A DNA stretch of 64,000 nt, from contig OZ023206.1 of assembly GCA_963995525.1 (NCBI GenBank), positions 21,418,131 to 21,482,130 on the forward strand, given 5' to 3'. A program made the translations under genes and the position numbers. The DNA comes from Escarpia spicata (taxonomy: Eukaryota; Annelida; Polychaeta; Sabellida; Siboglinidae). Below are positions 34,020-46,232 of the stretch, one piece after another. Under the pieces are notes generated by a model, which had not been told where the DNA came from, ran no database searches, and saw only the letters and a list, made by a program, of their open reading frames with translations. The first letter of the stretch is position 1. Each line of letters begins with the position of its first letter.

Positions 34020-34865
34020 GAGAAAATCACACCGATAACTCTCAGACGGCTACAAACGAGAAGTATGTTAATGTACCAGATGAGGGAGCCATGGACGTTG
34101 CATTGGCTGAAGTCGATGGTCCCCATCTAACTACGAAGACTGCGATCGTAGATGGCATGGTGGTTGTCCAGAAACTGACGAAGAAGAAAGCAACCTAGGC
34201 GACAGTTAAGGATCTCAGTGAATGTTTCATTAACAAAGTGATGACATCACAAGAGGCTATGATGAAATCATTCTAGTGTTTAACACCTACAAGGTTGATT
34301 CCCTGAAAAGCACAACCATGAACAGAGACATGGATGAATGATCCAATCCAGTACCAAGTCCGAGACGATACCAGCATAAAACACATCACCATGAGCTGTT
34401 TCCTATCCCATGACCAGACGAGAGGTGATCTCAGAGAGTACCTGGCTGATACAACAGTACAACCGATATTTCCCCAAGCTGGTTATCACTGCAGCATCTG
34501 GGCGACCAAGGAGCAACAGGGACATTCACTTTGAAGACAACAACCACAAGGAAGCAGACACCTTAATGATCTGTCAGGCTGTCTTGACAACACAAAGGAG
34601 CCCAATGGCTGATGTTGAGCTGATGTTCTTCTCGCCAGATACTGATGTCCTTGTGCTGATCATAGCTCATTATGATCTGCTGCCGAGGAAGACCTCGATC
34701 TCGATGGCATCGAGTGTGCTGCCGATTGTGCCATTCTGGACAGCTCTCTGTGCAAAAAAGGCCAATGCATTGCCGGCATTCCATTCCTTCTCTGGAGCCG
34801 ACAATACAGGGAAGTTTGCAATAGATTTGCAAAATCGTGTATCCGACGATGATAGTGATAACTAA
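34020..34865 (+). pseudogene. PIN/FEN1-like domain protein relic
   Basis: Pieces in three frames: TAIVDGMVVVQKLTKK (near 34140-34195, the N-terminal Asp motif), QYQVRDDTSIKHITMSCFLS (34350-34410), then one frame from 34410 with HKEADTLMICQAVL, ELMFFSPDTDVLVLIIAHYD, and ANALPAFHSFSGADNTGKF. EADT and SPDTDVL resemble the acidic metal-binding motifs of FEN1/XPG-like nucleases; ALPxFHxFSGxDxTGxF is typical of a multicopy protein family in cnidarians, molluscs and others. Two frameshifts at least, so inactive. Assignment is by pattern memory, not by a search. Confidence 0.6.
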
Positions 34866-35131
34866 TGTGCAGTATGCTTGGTCCCAACAGTATTGTAACA
34901 AACCAGATGTGTGTGAAATACACGCAACTGTGTACTGATGGTTATAAAATGTTAATTATATATAATAAAAATATAATAAATGAAAGTACAGGCACATACT
35001 TGGTTCCAATGTACACATGTGTTTATACGCTATGCTACATGTATATTATTTAGTCATAACATGCATAACTGTCATAAACTAGTAATTTCATTATGCTTAG
35101 GTGATTGTATTTGATCCCATGGATTCCTTGC

Positions 35132-35372
35132 CCCTCAACGGGTAGGTTTGGGTACCAAAATCAAAAGGCTGGGTGGTTTAGCAGCTGAGATATTGAGAAA
35201 TACAGGTTTTCAATGTCCACCATTTTATAAATCCAAGATGGCCGCCGTATATTCCTTTTAAAATGTAAACATTGGTTTTCAGATTCACTATGTCAAAAAG
35301 TTTCCAAAAATGTATAGGTTTGCAAATCTCAAAAAATGAAGGAAAATACATAACAAACCTGACTAAAATTAA
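35132..35372. other. Remaining foreign DNA before A2 resumes
   Basis: Contains CCAAGATGGCCGCC and no coding potential. It belongs to the insert side since A1 has nothing similar; it may be a second element or the outer flank of the inverted-repeat element. Confidence 0.4.
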
Positions 35373-35890
35373 TAGTCACATTCGCGGTGCCGATCTTCAC
35401 GAAGCCTAACTTCATGTATTACCAGTACATGGCAGAGGTGAAAATGTGCCGCCTGTACTGGGGGGTATAAGTTGTTGTGTATTATAACAGCACTTTACAA
35501 ACCGATTGCGTCTGCCGGTGTCATCACCTTCACGGCTAAGCGGACATATCGTTCACTGAACAAATCGAAAGTCCCGCGCACATACTGCAATAGGAAAGCC
35601 TTGCGCAAGCTGGTCGCTTCAGCCGTTGTGTTCTTCGTCTGCTGGGGGCCTTACGTCATCATCGCTATGATGTTGTCGTTTTTCTTACGTTGCACCCGCC
35701 AGCACTTCTCCACTTCTGGACGATGTGGCTCGCCAACTCAAACAGCTTCTTGAACGTCTTCGTCTATTCCCTCTCGAACAAAGTCTTCAGACAAGACGTT
35801 GTTCGTCTCTTCAAGTGCAAAAGCGCTGTTGTCGCTCCGACACAGTCAACGTATAACGCAGCTGACAATATAGCGAGTGAGGACGTCTAA

Positions 35891-36590
35891 CAGCAATGAG
35901 TAGGACTAGCGAAGAAGTTTCATAACATCGAGTAGATCTGTATACATATATAAACTGCTAAAGGTAAACGTGTGATTAAATTATTCGCATTTCTGTAATC
36001 CAGGAGGAAGCTGCACTCTTCGCCACGTGCGCTTATGTTGTAATATATAGTTTCTCACTACGTCTGTACTGCGCTGTGAACTACATTGGATGTGGGGCTA
36101 CATCAAATAAATATGATTATTATAGTTCAACAATGGAACGCAGAGGCGGCTTCTAATATTTTACACATCCCGCCCATAAAATGTTTGTCCTTACGAGAGA
36201 TTAGTATAAAACAGTTGTAACTAAACAAAGTTATACAGGAGCATCGCGATTCAGGTACAATGGAACCTCGTTACTAAGGTCATCCTCTGCTCTGGGCGAA
36301 AAAGACTTATAGAGCTAGGTGATCGTAATAGAGGGACACATTTTCAATAATTTATTGCTATATAAATAATTTTGGGCAGTCCTCTCACCTTAATTACGAA
36401 GTGACTGTATTAACGAGGTGACCGTAAAGCGAAGTTCCAAAGTACCGGGTATTTTCATGAACTTCCTCTGCACGTGTGTTTGTGATACGGTCAGTTGTTA
36501 ACGTTGTACATAACCTCGACGAAGTGTAGGATTAATGTGTCCCTGACCAAAATGCCAACAGTAGTGTCGGTATATTTTGTACATGCATGC
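35891..36590. other. 3' flank of A2
   Basis: Collinear with 1828-2490, with an AATAAA at 36106-36111. Homology stops near 36570, shortly before the foldback element. Confidence 0.6.
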
Positions 36591-36629
36591 ATACAACTTT
36601 TCATAGATGTTATCCGTGACCACATGCGT

Positions 36630-37490
36630 AGTATCAAAAATAGCTAAGCGAGCGAAAAATGAACAATTGTCAAACACGTTCCAAAAACGCCTTTTTAACG
36701 ATTGCTAGTACCATTACGGTTCGTCGGATCCCAACAATATTGATGTCGTTTGATAGTTTAAGTGTTCTGCTCTTCAAACATATAAATGGTTTCCTGATAA
36801 TCATTCCTAAAATTAACTGAAAACGGACCTACAACCGGGCCCGTTCCGGTGTCTTAGACACTGCGAACCATGTTGTTTAGCCGACACAGTTCACCTATTT
36901 ACCGATTGAGGCACCACTATCTGATTTCATGGTATAAGCTCCACCCACTTTCAAACGGCTGCTAAAATGACATACGTGAAGTAGGCGTGACGTCACAATC
37001 ATGTATATCAACCAACAAATGCAACGAATTTAGACCCGTTGGGTGGCGTACTTTATTGTGACGTCACGCCGACGTAGAGATATATCGGTTTCGCTGCGAT
37101 CAAAGCACATCAGTTTCGCCCCGGTTTAAAAGTGGGTGGAGCTTATAACATGACATCAAGAAATGGCGAAGTGTTCATGTCTGAACCTATTCAAATGAGG
37201 AAAACAGCGCCGCAATCGGAAAATTAGTGTACTGAGTACCCGCTGCCAACATCGTTCGGAACCGTACAGAACACCGAAAACGGCGTGATTGTAGGTCCGT
37301 TTATTGGTGTTCTTTGAACGGTTACCGGGAAATCTAGATGTCGCTAGAATAACAAAAAGTGCATCCTTTCAAATGATACCAAGATCGTCGGGACAGGACG
37401 AGCCGTGACGGTGCTAGCGACCGTAGAATTTCATGTTTTGGACGTGTTCTGAGTTGTTCATTTTTCGCTCGCTTATCTATTTTTGGCTTT
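36630..37490. mobile_element. Foldback element with long inverted arms
   Basis: Perfect inverted pairs nest at 36645-36666/37454-37475, 36934-36951/37129-37146 and 36984-36999/37055-37070, with weaker matches between them, such as the AAACGGACCTACAA text at 36823 and its complement near 37300. The arms are about 370-400 bp with a loop near 55 bp. No coding potential. The innermost pair contains TGACGTCA, itself a palindrome (CRE-like). Confidence 0.8.
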
Positions 37491-37569
37491 ACCCTCACGA
37501 TATGTTTGGTGGGGGTTGGAGATAAGATTAGACCCGAAATATTTAGGGATTGGGGTGCATTTTGGAGTG

Positions 37570-37880
37570 CAATATTTTCTGCAAACTGAAAGAAGGCAGT
37601 ATAACCATAAGGCACAATGCAGCATTAGTCAAGGAACAGTGTAGGTTGGATATGAGAAAGTACTCATTCTCTCAGAGGACAATAAATGACTGGAACAAAT
37701 TATCTGATGATTGTGTTAATGTTAGCAGTATAAATATGGTCAAAATTTAAATTGACCGCTATCTGGCGAGGGCGGATTATACGTAGATGGAAAATGGTTG
37801 GTCTGTTGATAAGCCAAAAGCTTCCTTGTCCGCATGCCGTCTGGAATTTATAGCTCTGGACTGGTATCTTATAGCTCTGA
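37570..37880 (+). mobile_element. LINE ORF2 C-terminal tail and 3' end
   Basis: Frame gives KEQCRLDMRKYSFSQRTIND then WNKLSDDCVNVSSINMVKI, the usual LINE C-terminal text, followed by a stop and a 3' tail with AAGCTTCCTTGTCCGC. The same family tail occurs antisense at 46233-46446 and near 5920-6010. Confidence 0.7.
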
Positions 37881-38389
37881 ACCTCGACGCAAAGCGACAA
37901 ACCGCGAGCAGACCCTATTTTACACGTAGCGCTGTAATCTTCGACGGCATATGCAAATTGGTGACGTGATCAGTTTGTGGATGCTATAAAAGATGGTGGT
38001 CCAAAGAAATAACAAAGAGGAGGAAGTATTGTTTTCTTTGTAATTGGGTGGGATTTGTTTGTTTGGATTTTCTAATTTCGGTTGTAGCTGGTTAAGGGCC
38101 TTTTTGTAGTTGTTGTAGTCTTCAAGATGGATGCAACTTTTAAGATGGTCGCTGCGTGCTAACGAGCTTTGTGGATTCGGAAAGAAATGTATATTTATTG
38201 TGAAAATAAGACGTTTGTTTGATTTTTATTTGGGTAAGGGTTGCTCTGCCGGGAAAAGAAGAGTTCGATGGTGCGACTGGATTTTTATATAAAGGATCTT
38301 CAAACGGTAGGGGACGTTTTTTCTTTGTTGTCGCTCGTTTTCTGTCGCGCGACTATAGACAGCTCGTGTAAGCCATACCTTCACGAGCG

Positions 38390-39160
38390 ATGCCTAGCCA
38401 ACGGAAGGGCAGCTATGCAACTGCCACACAAGGCAGTGGCATTGACTTGGACACTCTAAAACTAGCATTTGCAGAACTCTTTACAGACAGTGATGTTCTC
38501 AAAACTTTTAGAAAAAGTTTATATCCGTAGGAACTTTCTAACAAACTCGATCTACTCACACAAAAAACTGAACAGTTGTTCAAAATCATTGACCAGAAAG
38601 AAAACAAAATATCCGAGCCGGAATAGATAGTTGTGTCTCTAGACCTTCAAAATAATAGGCTTGAACAGTACAACAGAAGACCAAATTTGAGATTCGAAGG
38701 AATCTTTTGAGAGTCGAAGGAATCTCAGAGGCTGTTGGTACACCAGAATTTGAAAATTAACTCATGCGTTTTCTAAACGACAACATGAAGTTGGTTCCGA
38801 AAATTCAGTCCGATGATATTGAACGGACACACAGAATTGGACGCCTTGTTCCAGAGGAACGTCCGCGCACAGTCGTAGTGCGGTTTAAATCGGAGCGTCG
38901 TTGTGATGCCGTGTTTAAGAGCCGGACCAACCTGAAGACGCACAATGCAAAGACCGACGCGAATCGTCACTTCGTAAATTAACACTTAACTACCCAACGA
39001 ACCGGGCTACTTTTTGAGCTGCGAAAGAAAGCTGGGAGTATTGCGGACTGCTGGTCGTATAATGGAAACATTTTAATGAAAACCCAGGATATGAAAGTTC
39101 GCCATGTCCTCATGAAGCAAGACCGGTGCTTCGCGGCTTCTACAACAGTTGCCTGAACAG
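38390..39160 (+). pseudogene. LINE ORF1 (coiled coil plus RRM-like) relic
   Basis: Likely start at ATG 38390 (MPSQRKGSYATATQGSGIDL). A heptad-like stretch NKLDLLTQKTEQLFKIIDQK and NNRLEQYNRRPNLRFEGI precede the RNA-binding part with DIERTHRIGRLVPEERPRTV, VRFKSERRCDAVFKSRTNLK (38764-38982) and a basic C-terminal domain to about 39155. Stops at several points. ORF1 proteins of this type bind LINE RNA. Confidence 0.7.
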
Positions 39161-39329
39161 TGACAGCTTTCCAGCTTTTTCAGAGATGCGAAAAGTGTCT
39201 GACGCTTTATGCGTCTACACTGCGTAGTCCCATTTCACACCTTTTCACGGAGTTATTGTCGGACGACAAAGGTGTACTGTGTTACAGTAATACTATCTAG
39301 CGCATATGAATATAGAACTAATGTCATTT

Positions 39330-39960
39330 GTCTTTATCTACTGCTAAAACAATATCAGTATCTCTAATTAGCAGTCGCCTTGACTACTGCAACTCATTCC
39401 TAAACGATATTGCTAAAAAAAGAACTTCAACGTGTTCATAATTGTTTAGCACGTGTAGTACTAAAAGCACCTCGTTTCTCACCATCTCTGCCCCTACTTA
39501 GACAGTTGCATTGGCTTCCATTTACATAACGAATACAATTCAAATTAGCCACTGTCACATATCGTACCCTTTCGACGCAACACCCATCCTATTTGTTTAG
39601 TCTCCTTAGTTTTTTCCGAAATCCCCAGGAATCTCAGATCATCTGTTTCACAACGACTGTTTGTTCCGAAAAACAAGCTTAATATCGGCAAACGTGTTTT
39701 TTCTATAGCTGCACCCAAAATCTCCCTATCGCTTAAAAATAATCTGAAACTATAAATACCTTCCGTAAAAAAGCTAAACACTTATTTATTTGAAATTGCA
39801 TTCCCACCCTAACTTTCGGCGGTCCCTTGCTCTAATGACGACTCTTGCTTGTCCCTGTTAACGATTTTGCCCAATGAGTTTTGTATGTTGCGCCTCTGAG
39901 CTCAGATTCCTGGGGATTTAGGCGCTATAGAAGTTTGTCATTAGTATTATTATTATGTAT
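39330..39960 (+). mobile_element. L2-like LINE 3' end
   Basis: ISSRLDYCNSFLNDIAKK then LQRVHNCLARVVLKAPRFS and LPLLRQLHWLPF mark the RT C-terminus. The 3' end has GGCGCTATAGAAGTTTGTCA followed by ATT repeats at about 39945. It follows ORF1 (38390-39160) by only 170 bp, so the endonuclease and most of RT are deleted. Confidence 0.75.
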
Positions 39961-40780
39961 GACAGTTTTTTTGTGAACAAATGTACTCACGCTATCTTTA
40001 TTTGTTTATGTTGTATTATTAACCATATTTTTCCATTATTATAAAAAAACAAAAAATTAGCATTGAAGAAATAGACGAGTGCTATAATAATTATTTGTTT
40101 CACACTTATCGCGGTGTTAAAATTTGGCCAATGTACAAACTTTGGCTTATACGAATCACCGGTTTATTTATGCCGCCGTATCACCATAACGATATTGCTT
40201 TAGACGGTTTTTGTTGTTGTTGTTGACAAGTATAATCATGGTGTTTGTGTATTAATATCTAGTTTACGGGGAAATACTATTTATGACGTCTTTCGTATAC
40301 AGTGTTAACAACGTATCCGACTATGCTAGTAATTATTGTATTATAGTAGTCATATTATGTACTTCTTGTGTTTTTGTAATTAAACTATTAACTTATAAAT
40401 TAAAATTGAGATAAACCGAGTAAAACATTAATAAATAGAGTAGATTTGTATATTGCCTTACAACTTGGGATATTGTGTAGGTACGTCTAAATTAAACATT
40501 GTTGTTTTTCGTTTCTCCTTTTCGCGAAGTCGATGATCCAAAGGTTTGTTATCATTTTTCTTTTATTTTTGCTCTTATGCTTTTCTGTACAGAATGATAT
40601 GATGTCTATCCATACTCACTCACCAGTAACATACTGTGTATAATTATATCACGAAATGTGGAAGTTAGTGGAAATGTATTGGTTATATGTATCTATCACA
40701 ACATATTGCATATTTTATATCGGTTTAACTAGGTCCATTTCATAAAACGTACCGTCTATGTCATGCAAAACTGCAAATCA
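39961..40780. other. AT-rich DNA, no gene seen
   Basis: Short (TTG)n run at 40210. Probably the 5' region of the LINE that follows. Confidence 0.4.
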
Positions 40781-40785
40781 AATGG

Positions 40786-43700
40786 ATGACCTTTGGTGAA
40801 CTATTTCTGTCATATTTAGGAGGTATACAAAATAACTGTTTAAGTAACATGTTAAATATAAATGATACTGATATTAATGAACTACAAATACTACGTCCCT
40901 CGTCTTATTATGATTTTGATAAGTTTAACGATTTCGCCAAGAAAACCAAAGACCGTTTTAGTATCTTAAAGCATACATATACAATCATTAAATTCACAAT
41001 TTAGTGAATTAGAGGCATTTGTAGAAGAACAACACCATTTACACTTTAAATTTAATGTAATATGTTTACAAAACTCATGGAGATCAAAAGGCGATGATTT
41101 TTCTCAATTTGTGTTGCATGGTTATACTGCTATAACCCAAGGTAAAACATCTCGCAGTAAAGGAGGTGTAGTAATATATATATATATTGATAATAGATAT
41201 AAATTAGAAGTAATTATGAACCTTAATATATCTGAAAACTGGGAAGGATTGATTTTTAAAGTAAGTGGTAGTAAGTTATCTAAAAATAGCCTTTGGGAAC
41301 GTATATAGACCACCAAGAATACAAAATGAGGAGATAAATGCTTTTATAAATTAATTTTCATCAGCTGTAGAATCACTCGAAAACAGTAATCATGAACCAG
41401 TTATTGCAGGAGATTTTAATATAAACTTACTCAAAATATATGAAAATTATAGTAATTTTTTGATACCTTAACACCACACCATCTTCAACCCCCCAAATAA
41501 CTCTTCCCAATAGATTTACAAGAGCACGCGGAACCCTGATAGACAACTTTTTCTATAAACTTGGTCAAGTTGTATTAGAAAGTACGACAGGAAAATTAAT
41601 TAAACGATCCTCTGATCTTCAACCATACTCCATGATCTTAGACATCACCAAAAAGAGAGAACCTCCTCCTAAATATGTAAAAGTAAATATGTTAAGCGCA
41701 GAGGCAATGCAGAACGTTAGACATGAAATTAAATCATCCGAAATTTACAATAAACTTGATAAAATCCAACTGCTGATCCAAATTTAAATTATGATATAAT
41801 ATATGTATATTATAAATAATATATAAATATTGTACGGTCTAAAAATAAGCACACGCCAAGCAAATTAGTAACATTTGATAAATATAAGCATAACAAATCT
41901 GCATTGATTACTCAAGGTTTGCTCACTCAATTAGACACGGATATAAACTTTATAAACAATTAAAATTAACAAAATCATATTCACCATACTATAAAACTAT
42001 TAGCATTAATCTAAAAACGTACAATGGAATATTAAGGAAAAGTATTCGTGCGGGAAAGCAAATCTATTTTGAATCATGTTTTAAACGGTACAAAAACGAT
42101 ACATGGAATACTTGGAAAACTATAAATGATTTTCTCTCAAAAAAACTAAAAGCACAAGAACAATTCCCAACATTGTTTATATAAAGCGATGTACATTTAA
42201 CAGATAGGAAGCATTGCTAATAAATTGAATATTTTTTCACAAACCTATCTTACACTGTTGCAAATGATATTAAATATTATGGCGATAAAAAACTGTAATT
42301 ATTATTTAAATAAGCACATAGATGCGATATTTAGATTTCATAACTTTGATGAAGAAACAGTAAACGATACAAAGTCTTTCTACAAAAAATAATAGTGGAT
42401 TTGATGGTATTTCGTCAAAATTTATAAAAAATAACTGAGCTCGCAATAATTAAATCATTAACTATATTAATAAATCAAGTGTTAAACACAGGAATTTTTC
42501 ATTATAAATTCACAATGGCCCAACTAATTCCTATGTTTAAGAAATATGATCTAACATTATTCAAAACATTATAGGCCTATTTCTCTACTTTCAACGATCG
42601 CTAATATAATACAGAACATAATTTGTACTCAGTTATCAGTATATTTTAATGATACCAATCTGCTTTTTGACAATCAGTACAGTTTTAGACCTACACATTC
42701 AAGTGAATGTGCTGCATTAGAATGAGTAGATAGAACTATAACGCAAATGGATAAACATTACGTTCTGATTAACATATTTCTCGATCTTTCTAAAGTTTTT
42801 GACACTTTTGACCACACCATTTTATTAAATCAATTGCGATATTATGGCATTGACGATGCAGCTCTACTACTGTTCAAACAATTGTTGAAATTGAAGAAAT
42901 AAAGTCTGAAATTCTTCCAATAGCAGTTGGCATCCCACAAGGTTCAATCCTTGGGCCATTGTTATTTATTATATATATATAAATGACTTTTCACAAGCTA
43001 GTAGCATATTTACGTCTATAGCATATGCAGATAACACCATATTATTTACTATTATAACATCCTGATGTAATAGTATACAATATAACAAAATTGGATCTTT
43101 AATAAACAGTGAACTCTCCAAAGTTGTTGAGTGGCTAAGTGTAAATAAAATATCACTAAATATAACTAAATCTATATAATTAAATATATATGATTTTTCT
43201 TGTCCCAATAAAGGTATGCAAGCCCTTATCTTAAAATAGTTAATACATATATTGAAAAAGTGGATGAATATTTAATTTCCTAGGGTTAGCCCTGGATTCA
43301 AATTAAAATTGGAAAAACATACAGAAAAAATTTATAATAAATGTACAAAAATGATTGGTATATTAAATAGGTTAAGATATGTATTACCTTTAGAAATAAA
43401 AAATATTATATAAATCTTTAATATTATCACATATAAACTATTGTTTTATAGCATGGGGATACAAATGAAACAGATTGATGAAAATTCAGAAAAAAAATTC
43501 GTATAATAACGTCAAGTGGATACAATTCTCACACAGAGCAACTTTTTAAACAACTTAATTTGTTAAAAATAGAAGATTAAAAATTACAATAATTAAAATT
43601 TTACTTTAAATACGTTCACAAAAATCTACCTGTTTACTTATTAACTGGCAGATTACATCAAATGTTAATATACACTATCATGACACTCGCAAATCTAAAA

Positions 43701-44325
43701 ATACATACTGTCAGAACTAAATGTGAATTTGCAAAACAATGTCTTAAATATAACTTGCCATACATTATAAACGACACTCATGAAATAGTGAAAGAAAATA
43801 TATACACTCATAGCCTGCGATGTTTTGTGCAATTTACGCTAAAAACTTTCTCCTGAAACAATACAAATATACATGTACAGTTCTAAATTGTTATTCATGT
43901 AATGTTAATTGTTAATACATGAACGGCAATTTTAGTAGTCAAGTACATACACAGTTTTAATTATATCAGTCACTACAAAGAACATTTACTGCCACATATA
44001 ATTCACACGATTGCATAATTTAGATAGGCAAATAACTTGAAAGGCCTTCATATATAAAACAAAAATGTTGTCATAACTGCAGTGGCTCCTATGATAGCGA
44101 CAATATGTCTTAATCGGAGCCACTGGCCCTCCACTTTGTCATACAATTTAAAAGGTGATTTTCTGCTAATTGATTCCTATACTGGCTTCAAAAATGATAT
44201 ATATACATACTTTATTGTGTATGCATATATATTTTATTTATGTAAATATATATACCATATATGTTTATTGTGTGAATATTTATTATATTTTGGGGTCAAA
44301 ATAAATCTCTTGTTCTTGTTCTTCT
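40786..44325 (+). mobile_element. CR1/Jockey-like LINE, inactivated
   Basis: Domain order: N-terminal segment from 40786; endonuclease with FNVICLQNSW (41055), SRSKGGVVIYI (41155), ENWEGLIFKV, YRPPRIQ (41308) and VIAGDFNINLL (41400); RT with IFLDLSKVFDTFDHTILLNQ (42775-42835), VGIPQGSILGPLLFIIYI (42925-42980) and AYADNTILF (43020-43050). The RT catalytic motif reads YADNT, a change in the second Asp. The C-terminal region with NDTHEIVKENIYTHSLRCF ends at 43856. A 3' UTR with an AATAAA and (TTGTTC)n reaches about 44325. Numerous stops. Unit 2 only. Confidence 0.8.
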
Positions 44326-44339
44326 TGTTTTATATGTAT

Positions 44340-44830
44340 AGTGTTTCTGTAATCGCTCCACATAATTTGTTTGTAAGCAATCTTTCCTATAGCTTTTTTT
44401 GATAGGTGTTTCTCCTAGATAGTTTCCCTTGCTTTTTTAGGGGAACAAATAGTTCAATAAATCCCCGAATCTCATCTTTCAAAATGGTCCAACATTCTGC
44501 TGCTGTCTTGTCCTTCATTAAGTTAGTCCAATCTATGTGTGCTAACTATGTTCTCATCTGTTTATATTTGCTTTTGTTAAAGTTTATTCTCCGTCGCATT
44601 TTACCATTATTCTATGATTGTACTTTTATACTAAAATTGATCTGGTTATGATCACTAGATCCCAAAGGGTCGTGTATTTTAACATTATAAACTAATTCGT
44701 TTTGAGTATAGAACACTAAATCGAACACATCCCCACCTCTGGTTGTTTCCAAACATGTTGGGTACGGAATCAGTCCTGTATTAGAAGTAGAAACTGTTGG
44801 TCATCACCTCCAACAACCTCTAGTGATTGC
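44340..44830 (-). mobile_element. LINE endonuclease C-terminal fragment (antisense)
   Basis: Minus-strand frame gives TTRGGDVFDLVFYTQNELVY then VKIHDPLGSSDHNQINFSIK. The LGSSDHN motif is the catalytic SDH of LINE endonucleases of the CR1/Jockey type. The downstream part on the minus strand lies in broken frames toward 44340. Confidence 0.7.
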
Positions 44831-44931
44831 CTCAAGTTGTCCTACATGGCGTTTAAATAATGTGATTTATGTGGTGTTTAGATTTGGTTCAGGGTAGCAC
44901 AAACTACACTCTGTACCTAAAACCTAAGGTG

Positions 44932-44940
44932 TATATAAAA
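44932..44940 (+). promoter_or_regulatory. TATA box before small ORF
   Basis: TATATAAAA, 33 bp before the small ORF start. A start site near 44963 would leave a leader of only about 10 nt. Confidence 0.35.
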
Positions 44941-44972
44941 CCGGTTATAAATATGGACCGGTGGCCAGCACG

Positions 44973-45077
44973 ATGGAACTAAAAGCATTGGTCATCTGTT
45001 GTGCTGTCGCTATCATGGTCTTTCACTTAACTGCCTTTTTGTTGACCGCTTCTTACGTGACGCTGGGGACAATGTAA
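44973..45077 (+). CDS. Small signal-peptide-like ORF
   Basis: 34 codons beginning MELKALVICCAVAIMVF, a charged start followed by a hydrophobic core typical of a signal peptide or single membrane segment. It ends at a TAA at 45075. A longer open frame overlaps (to 45184, with RDAGDNVNAGVHERLVVQL), so a one-base frameshift could have split a small secreted protein. There is no counterpart in unit 1 within this window. A TATA box lies 33 bp upstream. Function unknown; may be a pseudogene or chance. Confidence 0.3.
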   Translation: MELKALVICCAVAIMVFHLTAFLLTASYVTLGTM

Positions 45078-45184
45078 ACGCTGGTGTACACGAAAGGTTG
45101 GTTGTGCAATTAGTTGGTCAAAGTAATGTGACAGCTTTTATCAAAGAGCGACACGTTTCAACGCAGCGAATAACTGCGACTTAA

Positions 45185-45769
45185 ATGTTGACTGCCACCA
45201 CTTCTGATTTTGAACAGTAATGTAACATAAACAAAACAACACCTAACAGGAAAGCTCAGTGTTGATATGGCTCCGATTTTAACGTAACAACAACAACAAT
45301 ATAAACAACAACAACGAATTATTCAATGAACACGTGATTCCAAGCACTCATTGGATGCATTGGGAGTTTGGACCGACCGTTACCCCATCCAGCGTGTCAT
45401 AGTATGTGTACTACGTAAGAACAACTAATCCTTTTAATGCGTCTTTTCCTAGTACAAATACATACAATTTCTCCTAATAATCCGTATATTTCTCCATGCA
45501 CAACTGACTTAATCACGAAATGTATGCCGATTGGATGATTTGAACAAGACACGTGTTGTGAGATTCATTAAGGGGTTTTGTAAATACAAAAATGTGGAAT
45601 TCATATAGACGTATAATTTTTGTGAGAGTATTTCCAAATCTTGTAATGGTAGCAGTGTCCATAAAGGGCAGTGGTAAAAAGGCATTTGTTTTTAAAATGG
45701 CAATTTATTGAGAGGAAGGTCCGTTAAACGTTTGATGTAAAACGTCGCATAATTTCAAAACTTCGGACT
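45185..45769. other. Unassigned DNA
   Basis: (AAC)n-like run near 45280-45320; no gene recognised. Confidence 0.4.
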
Positions 45770-46232
45770 TTATGAAATTCACATAACTGAGAACGATTTG
45801 GGGTAGGATACCCATTTGTAGCAATTGATAACGATAATATATCATAATAGTATGTTTTAATCAATTAAGTCAGAATTATCAATGTTTAGGGCGGAAACAG
45901 TGCTATCAAGTGTACTAATAATTATGTGCACCCATTTGTTTCCGTTTCTCAAAATTTCATACGCCACCGAGAGGGATATCCCTCCTCAATGCAATTCCGT
46001 TCTTCAGAACCCATTTTGTTGACGATTTGTTAAAAATGAACACAAAGTGTAACATACCTACACAACAGCCTAGAAACAATACGTTCTTCTGGCCTGAAGG
46101 CATACGTGAAACAGTGTATTTATATCCAAAACAAAACATGAGTGGTCGCGCGCGCTATATCAAATGCGCGAACTCGATGCGTGTGGGACAGGGGACAGAT
46201 TGTCTTTAAACTGCAACCTAGTGCTCCGTCGG
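45770..46232. other. Duplicated block upstream of B2
   Basis: Joins the homologues of 4620-4838 and 7858-8030 without the 3-kb LINE debris of unit 1. Unit 2 shows the shorter, probably ancestral arrangement. Confidence 0.65.

Larger units (their letters stand above)
33498..35131. mobile_element. Inverted-repeat element inserted in A2, carrying PIN-like relic
   Basis: Left arm 33498-33795 and right arm 34830-35131 are inverted copies at roughly 85% identity; both outer ends read GCAAGGAATCCAT inward. Shared arm text includes ACTAGTTTATGACAGT and CAGTTGCGTGTATTTCACAC. Between them lie a PIN/FEN1-like pseudogene (plus) and the Cys-rich C-terminus of the same gene type (minus). No target duplication was found, and the host gene lost 287 bp at the site. 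Either a long-TIR transposon or an inverted duplication of a multicopy gene's 3' end. Confidence 0.65.
33322..35890 (+). pseudogene. Class A GPCR pseudogene A2
   Basis: Copy of A1 broken by deletion and insertion. The N-terminal part (33322-33489) matches A1 codons 1-55 with few changes and then runs into foreign sequence, with a stop at 33543 (73 codons). The C-terminal part resumes at 35373 with sequence equal to A1 1305, inside TM4, so A1 1018-1304 (TM2 to TM4) is missing. Further damage: an extra G and a TAA near 35452-35470, and a frameshift near 35690 so that the last exon-equivalent is split between frames (35472-35753 and 35690-35890). The tail keeps CWGP, NVFVY and the final NIASEDV. 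Not functional as a receptor; a TM1-only peptide could still be made. Confidence 0.9.

Noticed and set aside
33489..35372. Reading the A2 interruption as an intron (GTATGT after codon 56)
   Set aside because: Joining the two sides would omit TM2-TM4 entirely, and the downstream part has stops and frameshifts.
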